This document shows, piece by piece, positions 7,469-18,154 of a stretch of DNA of 64,000 nt; the first letter of the stretch is position 1; each line of letters starts with the position of its first letter. Source of the stretch: CAZEQJ01 sp964514385 (GTDB lineage Bacteria > Bacteroidota > Bacteroidia > Cytophagales > Cyclobacteriaceae); contig CAZEQJ010000006.1 of the NCBI GenBank assembly GCA_964514385.1, positions 66,031 to 130,030 on the forward strand, given 5' to 3'. The position numbers were made by a program, and so were the translations under genes. Under the pieces are notes generated by a model. That model was not told the origin of the DNA. It did not search any database and saw nothing but the letters and a program-made list of their open reading frames with translations.

Positions 7469-9544
7469 TTGGATTTTGGTATAATTATATCAGCATTGGT
7501 TTTTACTGCTTTTTCTGACAGCTCGGAATTGGCATACCCCTATTTCACACCCAGATCTTCTGAGTTAGGCATACTATCCTCAAATAACTTTGAGCCTCTT
7601 TACGGACATGGCATTTCAGCAGAAGACTATGACAATGACGGAGATGTCGATTTTTTTTTATGTACAAATTATGGAGAACATGACAAGCTCTACCAGAATC
7701 AGGGTAACGGGTCTTTTATTGATGTAGCCATACCGTCAGGAATCAACCTAAGCAGCTTATCCAGAGCATCACTCTGGGTAGATGTTGATGGCGACCATTT
7801 AATTGACCTCGTTGTCGCAACTGAAGATTCAGTCAATAGTAGAAAAGAGATCATTTTAAGGTTATTTAAGCAATCTCAACCAGGTTCTTTTACAGAAATC
7901 AGTGAACCGGGTCTGCATTTTTCTTCGGATCACTACAAGGGTAGCATTCAGACATTTGGTGGTATGGCTGCAGGAGATCTGAATAATGACCAGTATATGG
8001 ACATTGTCTGCGGCAGCTGGTATGGATCACTCACCATTTTTATGAATAATGGTGATGGAACTTTTCAAAATCAGACGCAATCAAGCCAGATTGATAACCG
8101 CACCAGTTACTACTGGCAGCCGATGATATTTGATATAAATGATGATGGATTTCAGGATATCTACTGCAACCTTGATCTGGACAAAAATGAGCTCTGGATG
8201 AATAATGGTGATGGCACATTCAACAATAAGGCTTCCGAATATGGCGCTTTATCCAGTTCCAGGCAGGAAATGGGAATGGATTTAGGCGATTTTGATAATG
8301 ATGGCGATATCGATATATACGCAACCAATATCAGCTACGGAAATACCCAACACAATATTCTCCTTGAGAATATTACTATTCAAGAGCAAAATCTTTTCAG
8401 AGAGCGGGCCGTCAGGTTTAATGTTGCCTACAGTGGCTGGGACTGGGGCTGTGTATTTGATGATTACAATAACGACGGATGGTTAGACCTTGCTGTCACA
8501 AACGGTTGGTGTGGCGCTTCAAGAGATAGTGTACGATGGAAAAATGACAGGTCTAAAATCTGGCTTAATCAAACCGATTCGTTTTTAGATATTTCAGATA
8601 CTGCTAATTTCAGCGACAGATACAACGCTGCCTCTCTTATTTCAATTGATACGGATAATGACGGTGATGTTGATCTCCTTCAAAGCCTGAAATCTCATCC
8701 AAATTCATTCAATATTCCGGTGATCATTTATGAGAATAACCTGAACGATGATCGCATACACGGCTACGTCAAGGTGACCCCAAGAATGCACGGGACTAAT
8801 CATTACGCAATTGGCACGAAAGTTTATTTAAGTACGAATAGCTTATCTCAGCAAAGGATAGTTACTGCAGGAGCGAGCTTTTATGGTCAGAAACCTTCTC
8901 AGCTTCATTTCGGTCTTGGCAATAATGATACTATCAACGAGATAAAAATTGAGTGGCCGGATAATCGCATTTCGATTTATAAAAATTTACAGATTAATAC
9001 ACATCACATCCTTTTTGATGATTATTTATCCCCGCCTCAGGGTATTTCAGCATCGATTCCGGGTTCAGGAAATCTCAAGATCTCCATAAAGAGCCAATTA
9101 TATGATGAAATTGATGGCTATGAGTTACAATACTCACTCACACCTGATTTTGCAGCCTATAACTCCATCTATCTGGACAATTCCGGACAATGGCATATTG
9201 AAGATGCAGATTTTAGTACGTCGGTATACCTGAGGCTCAGGGCTTTCAGGAAAAACCTTTATTCTGATTTCAGTCATATTTCTTTAGCACCAATACTATC
9301 CGTTCAGGAAGATGATATTCCGGTCTTTCCAATCCCTTCAAAGGGCACATTATTTATCAAAAATAAATGGAGCAGCAATTCATTGGAATATGTTGTTTAT
9401 GAGCTAAATGGATCTGTAGTTTCTGAAGGTCCAATTTATGATAACTCCATAATGATTAATGATCTTCCACCCGCAATGTATATTCTTGGAATCAGGAAAG
9501 GTGACGACATTGTTCAAAAAACATTAATTTCTATAATAAGATGA
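7469..9544 (+). CDS. Secreted FG-GAP/ASPIC-UnbV propeller protein with T9SS tail
   Basis: The 691-residue protein carries seven Ca-binding FG-GAP/VCBS-like repeats of the type DxDNDGDxD (such as DYDNDGDVDFF, DINDDGFQDIY, DTDNDGDVDLL), predicting a seven-bladed propeller over about residues 45-410. An ASPIC/UnbV domain follows (YAIGTKVYL to IEWPDNR), then a beta-sandwich and a C-terminal type IX sorting domain. The only usable start is TTG at 7469, because no ATG or GTG lies between it and the upstream in-frame stop; the following hydrophobic stretch could be a short signal peptide. Its last four bases overlap the ATG of the next gene (ATGA), implying translational coupling. A paralogue lies at 15839-18151. 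Confidence 0.82.
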   Translation: MDFGIIISALVFTAFSDSSELAYPYFTPRSSELGILSSNNFEPLYGHGISAEDYDNDGDVDFFLCTNYGEHDKLYQNQGNGSFIDVAIPSGINLSSLSRASLWVDVDGDHLIDLVVATEDSVNSRKEIILRLFKQSQPGSFTEISEPGLHFSSDHYKGSIQTFGGMAAGDLNNDQYMDIVCGSWYGSLTIFMNNGDGTFQNQTQSSQIDNRTSYYWQPMIFDINDDGFQDIYCNLDLDKNELWMNNGDGTFNNKASEYGALSSSRQEMGMDLGDFDNDGDIDIYATNISYGNTQHNILLENITIQEQNLFRERAVRFNVAYSGWDWGCVFDDYNNDGWLDLAVTNGWCGASRDSVRWKNDRSKIWLNQTDSFLDISDTANFSDRYNAASLISIDTDNDGDVDLLQSLKSHPNSFNIPVIIYENNLNDDRIHGYVKVTPRMHGTNHYAIGTKVYLSTNSLSQQRIVTAGASFYGQKPSQLHFGLGNNDTINEIKIEWPDNRISIYKNLQINTHHILFDDYLSPPQGISASIPGSGNLKISIKSQLYDEIDGYELQYSLTPDFAAYNSIYLDNSGQWHIEDADFSTSVYLRLRAFRKNLYSDFSHISLAPILSVQEDDIPVFPIPSKGTLFIKNKWSSNSLEYVVYELNGSVVSEGPIYDNSIMINDLPPAMYILGIRKGDDIVQKTLISIIR

Positions 9545-11721
9545 GACTAAAGGAAATCTGGTTATTGCTACTTATTCTTTGTTCACAGGTCTCAGTGGCT
9601 CAGGATCATTCCATTGCCAGAAAATGGAATGAAGTATTACTGCTGAGTATCCGTAATGACTTTGCTAGACCTACCGTGCATGCAAGAAACTTATTTCATG
9701 TATCCGCTGCCATGTATGATGCATGGGCAGTTTTTTCAGAGGATGACCAGACTTATTTATTGGGAAATACCTTACATGATTTCACCAGTGAGTTTGATGG
9801 ATTTATAGCTTTTCAACCAAATATTGAAGCAAACCGTAAGGAGGCGATCAGCTATGCTGCATACCGTATTATCATGCATAGGTTTGAGTCCTCACCCGGA
9901 TTTAATGAAATTCAGCAAGCAGCCAATCAATTGTTTGTTGACGAACTCGGTTACGATTTTACATTTACGAGCACTGAATACCGTACCGGCTCCGCGGCTG
10001 CGTTAGGGAATTATATAGCTCAAGAATATATAAATTATGGTTTTTTAGATGGTGCAAATGAAGCAGGAGGATATGAAAATCAGTTTTATGAACCCGTCAA
10101 TGAACCTATCAGTCCTAAAGATCCGGGTAATCCCATAATTGCAGACCCCAACAGATGGCAACCTATCGCTTTTGATTTATTTATTGATCAGAGTGGAAAT
10201 GAAATTCCGGGATCCGTGCCGCCTTTTCTAAGTCCGGAATGGGGTAATGTCAACCCCTTTTCATTGACAGAGGAGGATAAAGAGATTAAGTTTAGGGACG
10301 GTGATGAATATTTTGTTTACAAAGATCCCGGACCTCCACCCTATATTGATACTTTAGCAGGAGGAACATCTACAGCATTATATCAATGGAATTTTTCAAT
10401 GGTAGTCACCTGGTCGGCACATCTTGCTGAGTCGATAGAAAAGGAGATCGACATATCACCTGCAAATCTTGGTAATGTATCAATCGATGAAATACCTACT
10501 GATCTGGCAGATCACGATAAGTTTTATAAATACCTGGAAGGCGGTGATGTTTCCGGTGGACATCCTTTAAATCCGTATACAGGTGAGCCGTATGAGCATC
10601 AAATTGTGAAATTAGGAGATTATGCGCGTATTCTGGCAGAATTCTGGGCTGACGGGCCCGACTCGGAGACGCCTCCCGGCCATTGGTTTACCATCCTGAA
10701 TTATGTAAATGATCATCCACAGTTGGTAAAACGTATAAATGGCAGAGGAAGTATTTTATCTGATCTGGAATGGGATGTAAAGGCATATTTTACCCTTGGT
10801 GGCGCAATGCATGATGTGGCTATAACTGCCTGGGGTATAAAAGGATATTATGATTATGTAAGACCTATTTCCGCAATCCGTTTTATGGCAGACATGGGGC
10901 AATCAACCAGCCCTGATTTACCCAACTATCACATTGCCGGAATGCCGCTCGTTGAAGGATTCATCGAATTGGTGATGGAAGAAGATGAATTAGCAGGAGA
11001 TTCGCTGGAAAACCTCCATAAAATAAAGGTTAAAGCTTGGAGAGGACCGGAGTTCATAGACAACCCAGAGACGGATACTGCCGGTGTTGGATGGATACTA
11101 GCTGAAAACTGGTGGCCATATCAACGACCAACATTCATTACCCCTAATTTTGCAGGATATGTTTCAGGACACTCTACCTATTCAAGAGCTGCGGCAGAAG
11201 TTCTTACACGATTTACAGGATCGGAGTATTTCCCGGGTGGTATGGGTGAGTTTATTGCTCCAAAAAATGAGTTTCTCGTATTTGAAAACGGGCCAAGTCA
11301 GGATATAATTTTACAATGGGCTACCTACAGCGATGCCAGTGATCAATGTAGCTTATCTCGTATATGGGGTGGCATTCACCCTCCGGCCGATGATTTGCCA
11401 GGAAGGCATCTCGGATATGAAATTGGAAACCAGTCCTATGAGTATGCGCTACAATATTTCAGACAAGCCATAACAAGCATAGAAGAAAAACCAGAGTTTA
11501 AAGCTTACCCCAATCCTGCTACTAATACAATAAATGTTCAGCTTGGCATAAATAGCGTATATACCGTATCACTGCACACGGTAGATGGCAGGTGTATAAA
11601 AATGCTACAGGTAGACCAATCAACATCAGTTATCGATCTTTTTGACCTGACTCCCGGTGTATATATTCTAAAGGTAGAGGCACCAGAATTCAGCACAGTT
11701 AAGAAAATTTATAAAAATTGA
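9541..11721 (+). CDS. Secreted vanadium haloperoxidase/PAP2-like protein with T9SS tail
   Basis: The 726-residue protein has a signal peptide (cleavage near VSVAQDH). The vanadate/phosphate-binding site is spread over KGYYDYVRPISAIRF, SGHSTYSR (about residue 541) and SRIWGGIHPPADD (about residue 605). This resembles bacterial vanadium-dependent haloperoxidase-like proteins, which share the fold with PAP2 phosphatases. The last 75 residues (FKAYPNPATNTINVQL onward) form a type A T9SS sorting domain, so it is exported across the outer membrane. It overlaps the preceding FG-GAP gene by four bases and is followed 40 bases later by the hybrid sensor gene. Halogenating versus phosphatase activity is not decided by the sequence. 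Confidence 0.85.
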   Translation: MRLKEIWLLLLILCSQVSVAQDHSIARKWNEVLLLSIRNDFARPTVHARNLFHVSAAMYDAWAVFSEDDQTYLLGNTLHDFTSEFDGFIAFQPNIEANRKEAISYAAYRIIMHRFESSPGFNEIQQAANQLFVDELGYDFTFTSTEYRTGSAAALGNYIAQEYINYGFLDGANEAGGYENQFYEPVNEPISPKDPGNPIIADPNRWQPIAFDLFIDQSGNEIPGSVPPFLSPEWGNVNPFSLTEEDKEIKFRDGDEYFVYKDPGPPPYIDTLAGGTSTALYQWNFSMVVTWSAHLAESIEKEIDISPANLGNVSIDEIPTDLADHDKFYKYLEGGDVSGGHPLNPYTGEPYEHQIVKLGDYARILAEFWADGPDSETPPGHWFTILNYVNDHPQLVKRINGRGSILSDLEWDVKAYFTLGGAMHDVAITAWGIKGYYDYVRPISAIRFMADMGQSTSPDLPNYHIAGMPLVEGFIELVMEEDELAGDSLENLHKIKVKAWRGPEFIDNPETDTAGVGWILAENWWPYQRPTFITPNFAGYVSGHSTYSRAAAEVLTRFTGSEYFPGGMGEFIAPKNEFLVFENGPSQDIILQWATYSDASDQCSLSRIWGGIHPPADDLPGRHLGYEIGNQSYEYALQYFRQAITSIEEKPEFKAYPNPATNTINVQLGINSVYTVSLHTVDGRCIKMLQVDQSTSVIDLFDLTPGVYILKVEAPEFSTVKKIYKN

Positions 11722-11761
11722 GTATCTTCAGGATACCGAAATTAACATTGGTGTCAGGGAT

Positions 11762-14700
11762 ATGAGATTAGGTTGGATAATTTGTGTTTTTGGATTAATA
11801 ATCTCCGATGGAGCACAGGCACAAAGGGCAAGGATGTTTACAACAGATAATGAGCTTGCCAACAGCCTGATTTTAGACATACATAAGGACCGTTATGGAT
11901 TAGTGTGGATTGCTACTGAAAGTGGGATCAACCAATACGATGGGGCCAGGTTTAAAGTTTTCTCGAAAAAAAGGGATAGCCTGCTGAGTAACAGTGTTCA
12001 CTTGATTTTTGAAGATAAGAGAGGAAATCTTTTTTTCGGATTTCATAATGGGTTACAGGTATATAAAAGAGCTGAAGGTACATTTGAAACCATCCCTTTA
12101 ATTCTGGAATCAGGATCGGTGAGCAGCGCCCATGTACTTACCATGGTAGAAACAAAAGATGGGCGAATATTAGTTGGTACCTCAGGGCATGGAATTTTTG
12201 AAATTAAAAAGACACTTGGAAAAACCAAAGGCTTTCAGGATAGCTCTCTTGTGCCAAGTTTCCTTATCTTCAAGCTTTATGAAGACAGTAAGAACAACCT
12301 ATGGATAGCAACGCAAGATAAAGGACTTTATAAAAAATCACCCGTATCGGGACTAAGTCAATATTGCGATTTTAAAACAGAAGTAGGCATTGACGTAAGT
12401 GATTTTTCAGAAGATTTAGATGGGAATCTTTTTATCGGGACCTTCAACCACGGCCTCTATAAATATGACTTTGAAAAGGAAAAGCTCAATTCTGTTGCGG
12501 ATAAACTGCATACATCCATTATACAGGATATTGAATTATCATTGGAGGGCATGCTGCTGATAGGTACTGATGGCAATGGATTAAAACAATTTGACCCTGC
12601 TACCAATCAGATCACTAATCTTAATTTCAGCATTTCAAATTTTGATTTCACTAAATCGAAAATTCATGTAGTCAAAGCAGATAATGATGGCAACTACTGG
12701 TTAGGCTTATTCCAAAAAGGTGTAGCTGTAATACCGTCTAAATTAAATGGCTTTAAATATATCGGTTATCAATCATCTGAGTATAACTCAATAGGCACCA
12801 ACTATATCGTGTCGTTGTATAAAGATAATCAGGGGATTCTGTGGGCCGGCACCGATAGTGATGGTATCTACAAAATAAATTATTTTGAAAATAACATCAC
12901 GCATATCCAAAATACACAAGACAACAACCTTCCTCTTACTGCCATGTGCATAGCCGAAGATGGGAATAGGAATATTTGGGTTGGGTCTTATCTTGAAGGT
13001 TTATTAAAATACGATAGAGAAAAAAACCAATTGACCAAAACGAACTTGTTGCTAAACAAACAAGGCAATACGGTAAATAGCATTTTTGATCTTATTGTGG
13101 ATGAAGTTGGTAATTTATGGATTGCGACAATGGGCAATGGCATTTATTACTACGACCAGCAAAGTCAGGTCGTAATGAACTTTGATAATGCCGCAAACCC
13201 ATTTCAGCCCAATGATGCGTTTTCTTCCCTTCATAATAGCTGGGTTAACAGCCTTTGTTTAACCAAGGATAAAGTGCTTTTAATAGGTACGATGGATGGA
13301 CTTTCCGGCTTTGACCTAATTCGGCGCGAATTCATTGATCTTAATACACGATATCCACAGTTTCGCGGTCAGATAATCAATGATATACATGAAGATGAGG
13401 ATGAGAATATTTGGGTTGGGACAGCGTCCGGGCTTGTCAAAATCGATAATAACACTGATAGTCTTTTTATATATAATACCTTGAATGGACTGCCCAATGA
13501 TATAGTGTGTGCTATCGAGTCAGATATTGAAAATAATATCTGGGTATCTACAAATTATGGTATGGCAAAACTGAGCAAAGATCAGCAAGAGTTCCTGTCC
13601 TATTTTTATAACGATGGTATTCAGGGAAATGAGTTCGGAAAGCGAACATCTTTTTATGATAATGAAACGCTTTTTTTTGGAGGTATTAACGGCATTACCT
13701 TCTTCCGTCCAAAGGAAATCGAAGAAGTGAAAGATACCGTGGATATTGGAATAAGTGGTTTTTTTATTGATAACCAGGAGGTATATAAAGGCCTGAAATC
13801 TGGGAAATACCAGATAACAAATTCATTTTTAATGAATACTGATACTTTTCATTTAGCTCATTTTGATAATTCATTCGAGATCAGCCTCACCAGTTTTGAA
13901 TATTTAAACCCCGAGCGTATCAAATATTTATATTCAATGAATGATGAGGAATGGGAAGAAATGCCGCAAGGTCAGCATATGCTTGCGTTAAATAATCTTG
14001 AGCCTGGAACTTATGGAATTAAAATAAAGGCCAAGGACCTCTCTTCATATTCCAAAGAAAAAACAATTACGGTAATCATTCACCGTCCATGGTATCAAAG
14101 AATATGGGCAATCATGCTCTTTGTATCTGTTTCGTTGATGATTATAGGCATAATCGGATATCTGATAAGACAAAGGTATTTAGCCAGAAAAGAAATGCGG
14201 GAACATCTCCATTTAGAGCAGATAAATGAGGCTAAATTAGAGTTCTTTACAAATATCGCACACGAGATTAAAACTCCCTTAACTCTTATTCTCAACCCGT
14301 TAAATAAGCTCGATCAAACGGATCAGGATACTGTAAGAAAGAGGACATACGCGATAATCAGAAGAAATACAGAGCGGCTCCTGCATCTCGTAAATCAGTT
14401 GATGGATTTAAGAAAAATCGACCGTGGAAAATTTGCCCTAGCTTTTCAGCCATCAAGTATTATTGACCTTATCTACGAGGCTCAGGATCTGTTTGAAGAA
14501 TCGATCAACTCAAAGCATATTGACTTTAAAGTTCGGCATACTGATGACTTAAGCGATGTGTGGCTGGATCCAAGATATTTTGATAAGGTTATTCAAAATA
14601 TTTTATCAAATGCTTTAAAATTCACTCCTGATGGCGGATCTATCGCCTTTGATGTATACAAAAAAGAAAAGAACCTTGTCATAGAATGCCGGGACACCGG

Positions 14701-15796
14701 ACCGGGAATAAATGAACAAGACATCCACAAAATTTTTAACAGATTTTATCAGGGAAAAGCTGAAAATCAAAATGTATCTGTTGGAAATGGCATTGGTCTC
14801 CACCTGACAAAATCTATTATTGAGTTGCACGCAGGGTCGATCTCAGTATACAATAACAATGAAGGGCCCGGTTGTACTTTTACAATAAAGATTCCGATCG
14901 GTAAAGATCATATCAAAGAGGAGGAGTTACTGGAGGTTTCGACAAAACCAAAAATTACAACTGTAGATATCTCCCTGGCCAACTGGGTTGAAAGCTTTGA
15001 ACTTGAACTAAAGAAGCCACGCCACAAACAAAAAATACTGGTGGTTGACGATGACGGAGAAATGAAAAGGTTTATTACGCAGGAGCTATCGGGAGATTAC
15101 CAAATATTCGCTTGTGATAATGCAAAAGAAGCTTATAACAATACTCTGCTCAATGAATTTGATCTTGTAATCAGCGATGTTGTAATGCCGGAGATGGATG
15201 GAATTACGCTGTGCAAGAAGATGAAGCAAAACATTAACATCAATCATATTCCCGTAATACTTCTTACAGCACTTTCAGAAGAAAATAACCAGCTGGAAGC
15301 TTTGGGTGTCGGGGCTGATGCTTACATCACAAAGCCTTTTAACATTGAGGTGCTGAAAAAAACTGCAGAAAGCTTACTCAAAAACAGGCACCTTCTTAAA
15401 AATAATTTTACAGGAAATCAGCAGATGATAGGTGATCAGTTAGAGGATGTTGAACTTATATCTGCTGATCAGGAGTTTATCGAGAAGATAACAAAATATA
15501 TAGACTCCAACATGAACAACCCAGACCTTAATGTGGAATTGATGGCACGAGAAATTGGCATGAGCAGAGTACACTTACACCGGAAACTTAAGGAGTTAAC
15601 CAATCAGTCTGCAGGTCATTTTATAAAAAATATACGACTACAAAAGGCCGGCAAATTGCTTTCTTCTAAAAAAGTAAATATTGCCGATGTGGCCTATGCA
15701 ATCGGCTTCTCAAACCCGTCAAAGTTTTCCGCTAGCTTCAAAGCATTTTATGGAATGTCGCCTAAGCAATACATGGAAATATATGGAAAGCATTAA
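11762..15796 (+). CDS. Hybrid two-component system sensor/regulator (HTCS)
   Basis: This is one 1344-residue protein with all parts of a Bacteroidota HTCS. A signal peptide (about 1-21) is followed by periplasmic regulator-propeller repeats (NxWxGT/IAT-type blades, about 30-670), a Y_Y_Y domain and one membrane helix (about 781-803). The HisKA domain has its phospho-His in FTNIAHEIKTPL (about 832), and the HATPase has NILSNALKFTP, DTGPGI and GNGIGLHL. A receiver domain follows (VVDDD, phospho-Asp in ISDVVMPEMDG about 1138, Lys in TKPF), then a C-terminal AraC helix-turn-helix. Such proteins bind an oligosaccharide in the periplasm and activate a nearby PUL. Here the large minus-strand locus starting at 18155 is the natural target, though that link is inferred. 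Confidence 0.95.
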   Translation: MRLGWIICVFGLIISDGAQAQRARMFTTDNELANSLILDIHKDRYGLVWIATESGINQYDGARFKVFSKKRDSLLSNSVHLIFEDKRGNLFFGFHNGLQVYKRAEGTFETIPLILESGSVSSAHVLTMVETKDGRILVGTSGHGIFEIKKTLGKTKGFQDSSLVPSFLIFKLYEDSKNNLWIATQDKGLYKKSPVSGLSQYCDFKTEVGIDVSDFSEDLDGNLFIGTFNHGLYKYDFEKEKLNSVADKLHTSIIQDIELSLEGMLLIGTDGNGLKQFDPATNQITNLNFSISNFDFTKSKIHVVKADNDGNYWLGLFQKGVAVIPSKLNGFKYIGYQSSEYNSIGTNYIVSLYKDNQGILWAGTDSDGIYKINYFENNITHIQNTQDNNLPLTAMCIAEDGNRNIWVGSYLEGLLKYDREKNQLTKTNLLLNKQGNTVNSIFDLIVDEVGNLWIATMGNGIYYYDQQSQVVMNFDNAANPFQPNDAFSSLHNSWVNSLCLTKDKVLLIGTMDGLSGFDLIRREFIDLNTRYPQFRGQIINDIHEDEDENIWVGTASGLVKIDNNTDSLFIYNTLNGLPNDIVCAIESDIENNIWVSTNYGMAKLSKDQQEFLSYFYNDGIQGNEFGKRTSFYDNETLFFGGINGITFFRPKEIEEVKDTVDIGISGFFIDNQEVYKGLKSGKYQITNSFLMNTDTFHLAHFDNSFEISLTSFEYLNPERIKYLYSMNDEEWEEMPQGQHMLALNNLEPGTYGIKIKAKDLSSYSKEKTITVIIHRPWYQRIWAIMLFVSVSLMIIGIIGYLIRQRYLARKEMREHLHLEQINEAKLEFFTNIAHEIKTPLTLILNPLNKLDQTDQDTVRKRTYAIIRRNTERLLHLVNQLMDLRKIDRGKFALAFQPSSIIDLIYEAQDLFEESINSKHIDFKVRHTDDLSDVWLDPRYFDKVIQNILSNALKFTPDGGSIAFDVYKKEKNLVIECRDTGPGINEQDIHKIFNRFYQGKAENQNVSVGNGIGLHLTKSIIELHAGSISVYNNNEGPGCTFTIKIPIGKDHIKEEELLEVSTKPKITTVDISLANWVESFELELKKPRHKQKILVVDDDGEMKRFITQELSGDYQIFACDNAKEAYNNTLLNEFDLVISDVVMPEMDGITLCKKMKQNININHIPVILLTALSEENNQLEALGVGADAYITKPFNIEVLKKTAESLLKNRHLLKNNFTGNQQMIGDQLEDVELISADQEFIEKITKYIDSNMNNPDLNVELMAREIGMSRVHLHRKLKELTNQSAGHFIKNIRLQKAGKLLSSKKVNIADVAYAIGFSNPSKFSASFKAFYGMSPKQYMEIYGKH

Positions 15797-15838
15797 CAGT
15801 TTTGTCTTGGTTAAATAAATAGAAATAAGACATTTTGA

Positions 15839-18151
15839 ATGAAAACACATCGTTTATCTGCTGCTGTCGCCTTCATCCTGATGATGACCTATGCTTATGG
15901 CCAAACTACCTTTGAAGACATAACATCAGATCTTAATTTACCGGACTTAAAGGCAGATGATCCTTGGGGTAGCGGTGTTTCTGCTGCGGATTACGACGAT
16001 GACGGTGACATTGATATTTTTTTAACTACGGCAGCCAATAGCCCTAACCTGCTTTTAACCAATATTGGAAATGGATTTTACTCAAAAACAGTTTTCGAAA
16101 AAAACTGGAATAGCATTGCCTCACTTTGGCTGGATTACAATGGTGATCACAAATTAGACCTGCTGGTAGCCGGAAATTGCCCTTACGGCGCCACGGGGTG
16201 CAATACAGGTTCGTATTGGATTCTTTATGAGCAAAAAACCGGAAACACCTTCGAGGATGTAACAGAGAAGGCTGGATTGTCTCAGATAAGCGGGCTAACT
16301 GTAGAACATTTGGGAGGATTATCTGCCGGAGATATTAATCTTGATGGATATGTTGATATAGTAATGGCATACTGGACAGGTCCTGTTCTGATTTTTATGA
16401 ATAATCGGGATGGTACATTTGATAACAAATCCGACATGATCAATTCAGGAGGATTTGGGCCTTTCTGGCAACCTATAATATTTGATCTTGACGGTGATGG
16501 CTGGCCAGAGATTTATTTAACGGAAGAATTTCAAAATAAAAACCAATTATGGAAACATAATGGTGATATGAATTTTAAGGATATAGCCCCTGAAGTCGGT
16601 TTGGACAGCGATTGTGATGATATGGGCGTCACATTAGGAGATGTGGATAACGATGGGGACCTGGACATTTACATTACATGCAGAGAGTACGATGAATTAT
16701 ATAGCCCTCTATTTATTAATAATGGGTTTTTGTTTGAGGAAAAGGCTGTCATAAAGGGTGTATCTGAAAGTGGTTGGGCCTGGGGAGCCACCTTTTTTGA
16801 AGTGAACAATGATGGCTTCCAGGATCTTGCAGTCACCAATGGAGTATTAGGTGTGGCAGAAACAGATCAGTCAAAATTATGGATTAATCTGGGAAACGGA
16901 TCCTTTAATGATGTTTCTCAGGCAACCAACTTCAATGATCAGTTAAGAGCATCTGCGCTTATTGCCCTGGATATGGACCGTGATGGTGATCAGGATCTGA
17001 TACAGTCAGTTAAACCTGAAAATGGAAATAATGCCCCCGCCTTCCGTTTTCTTAGAAACAGGCTGGAACAAAATAATAAAGGAAACTTTATTGTGATAAA
17101 GCCCAGAATGAAAGGCCAGAATCATTGGGCAATTGGTGCCTATGTAAAGATTACATATGATAATACAGCACAAATACGCCCCATTACAGCTGGCATTAGC
17201 TATTTTGGTCAGGAACCAGCAGAAGCATTCTTCGGTCTGGGCAATACAGATATAATAGATGAAATAGAAATCATCTGGCCAGGTGGGAGTACCACTATTT
17301 TATCCGGCGTACCCGCCAATCAGGTACTGACTGTAACGGATGATGGTGTTTCCCACCCACCATTTATTACACAAACAACGTACGCTGATCAGGGGAGTAT
17401 AAATTTATTCTGGACGCATACAAATACCGCATCAGGTTTCACTTTGGAGTACTCGGAGGATTCATTGTTTAATACTTTCAATACTATAAATATTGAAGGG
17501 ACAAGAAGAAATTATACACTACAGGGCCTGCTGCCTTCAGAGAAATATTTTATTAGAATGAAATCATTATCAGGTGTCAGTTCCTCCAACCCTGGAAATA
17601 TTGTATCATTCTTCGCTCCGGAAGCAAGCTTATTGCAGCCGGAAAACTTACAATTTTCCTTTATGAATTCTTCAGCAGTTAATTTAACCTGGGAAGACAA
17701 TGCCGTGAACGAAACCGGTTATCTTATTGAAAGATCCTTTTCTAATGATTTCAGTAACCCGTTTATCACACGACTTGACCCGGACGAGACTCAGCATCTT
17801 GCTGAAAATCTTCAGCCAGGGTTCAACTATTTCTTCAGAGTGAAAGCTTTTACTACTCACTGGACATCGCCATATTCAAATCAGATCAGGGTATTTATCC
17901 AACCAGTGATAAATGACATTAATTCGGAAAGCCCGGTTCATGTTTACCCTAATCCTTCCGATGAAACTATCTATATTGCTTCAAAGGCTATCCCTTATGA
18001 AATAATAGTAACCGATATTAGCGGTAAAACTATCTTAAATCTATATTCAGAAAATCGCGAGATCTCTTTCAGCCTGGCTAAAGGCACATATATCATACAG
18101 ATTTATGATAATAACCGAACAGTTACGTATGAAAAGATTCTGATAAAATAG
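15839..18151 (+). CDS. Secreted FG-GAP/ASPIC-UnbV protein with FN3 domains and T9SS tail
   Basis: This 770-residue protein is a paralogue of the one at 7469-9544. A signal peptide (MKTHRLSAAVAFILMMTYAYG) is followed by seven propeller repeats (DYDDDGDIDIF, DYNGDHKLDLL, DLDGDGWPEIY, DVDNDGDLDIY and others), an ASPIC/UnbV domain (WAIGAYVKI to IIWPGGS), two fibronectin-III-like domains (about 500-680) and a T9SS tail (VHVYPNPSDETIYIAS). It sits 42 bases after the HTCS and ends three bases before the convergent GH10 gene. The predicted role is a calcium-dependent surface or secreted binding protein; no enzyme motif is visible. Confidence 0.87.
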   Translation: MKTHRLSAAVAFILMMTYAYGQTTFEDITSDLNLPDLKADDPWGSGVSAADYDDDGDIDIFLTTAANSPNLLLTNIGNGFYSKTVFEKNWNSIASLWLDYNGDHKLDLLVAGNCPYGATGCNTGSYWILYEQKTGNTFEDVTEKAGLSQISGLTVEHLGGLSAGDINLDGYVDIVMAYWTGPVLIFMNNRDGTFDNKSDMINSGGFGPFWQPIIFDLDGDGWPEIYLTEEFQNKNQLWKHNGDMNFKDIAPEVGLDSDCDDMGVTLGDVDNDGDLDIYITCREYDELYSPLFINNGFLFEEKAVIKGVSESGWAWGATFFEVNNDGFQDLAVTNGVLGVAETDQSKLWINLGNGSFNDVSQATNFNDQLRASALIALDMDRDGDQDLIQSVKPENGNNAPAFRFLRNRLEQNNKGNFIVIKPRMKGQNHWAIGAYVKITYDNTAQIRPITAGISYFGQEPAEAFFGLGNTDIIDEIEIIWPGGSTTILSGVPANQVLTVTDDGVSHPPFITQTTYADQGSINLFWTHTNTASGFTLEYSEDSLFNTFNTINIEGTRRNYTLQGLLPSEKYFIRMKSLSGVSSSNPGNIVSFFAPEASLLQPENLQFSFMNSSAVNLTWEDNAVNETGYLIERSFSNDFSNPFITRLDPDETQHLAENLQPGFNYFFRVKAFTTHWTSPYSNQIRVFIQPVINDINSESPVHVYPNPSDETIYIASKAIPYEIIVTDISGKTILNLYSENREISFSLAKGTYIIQIYDNNRTVTYEKILIK

Positions 18152-18154
18152 AGA

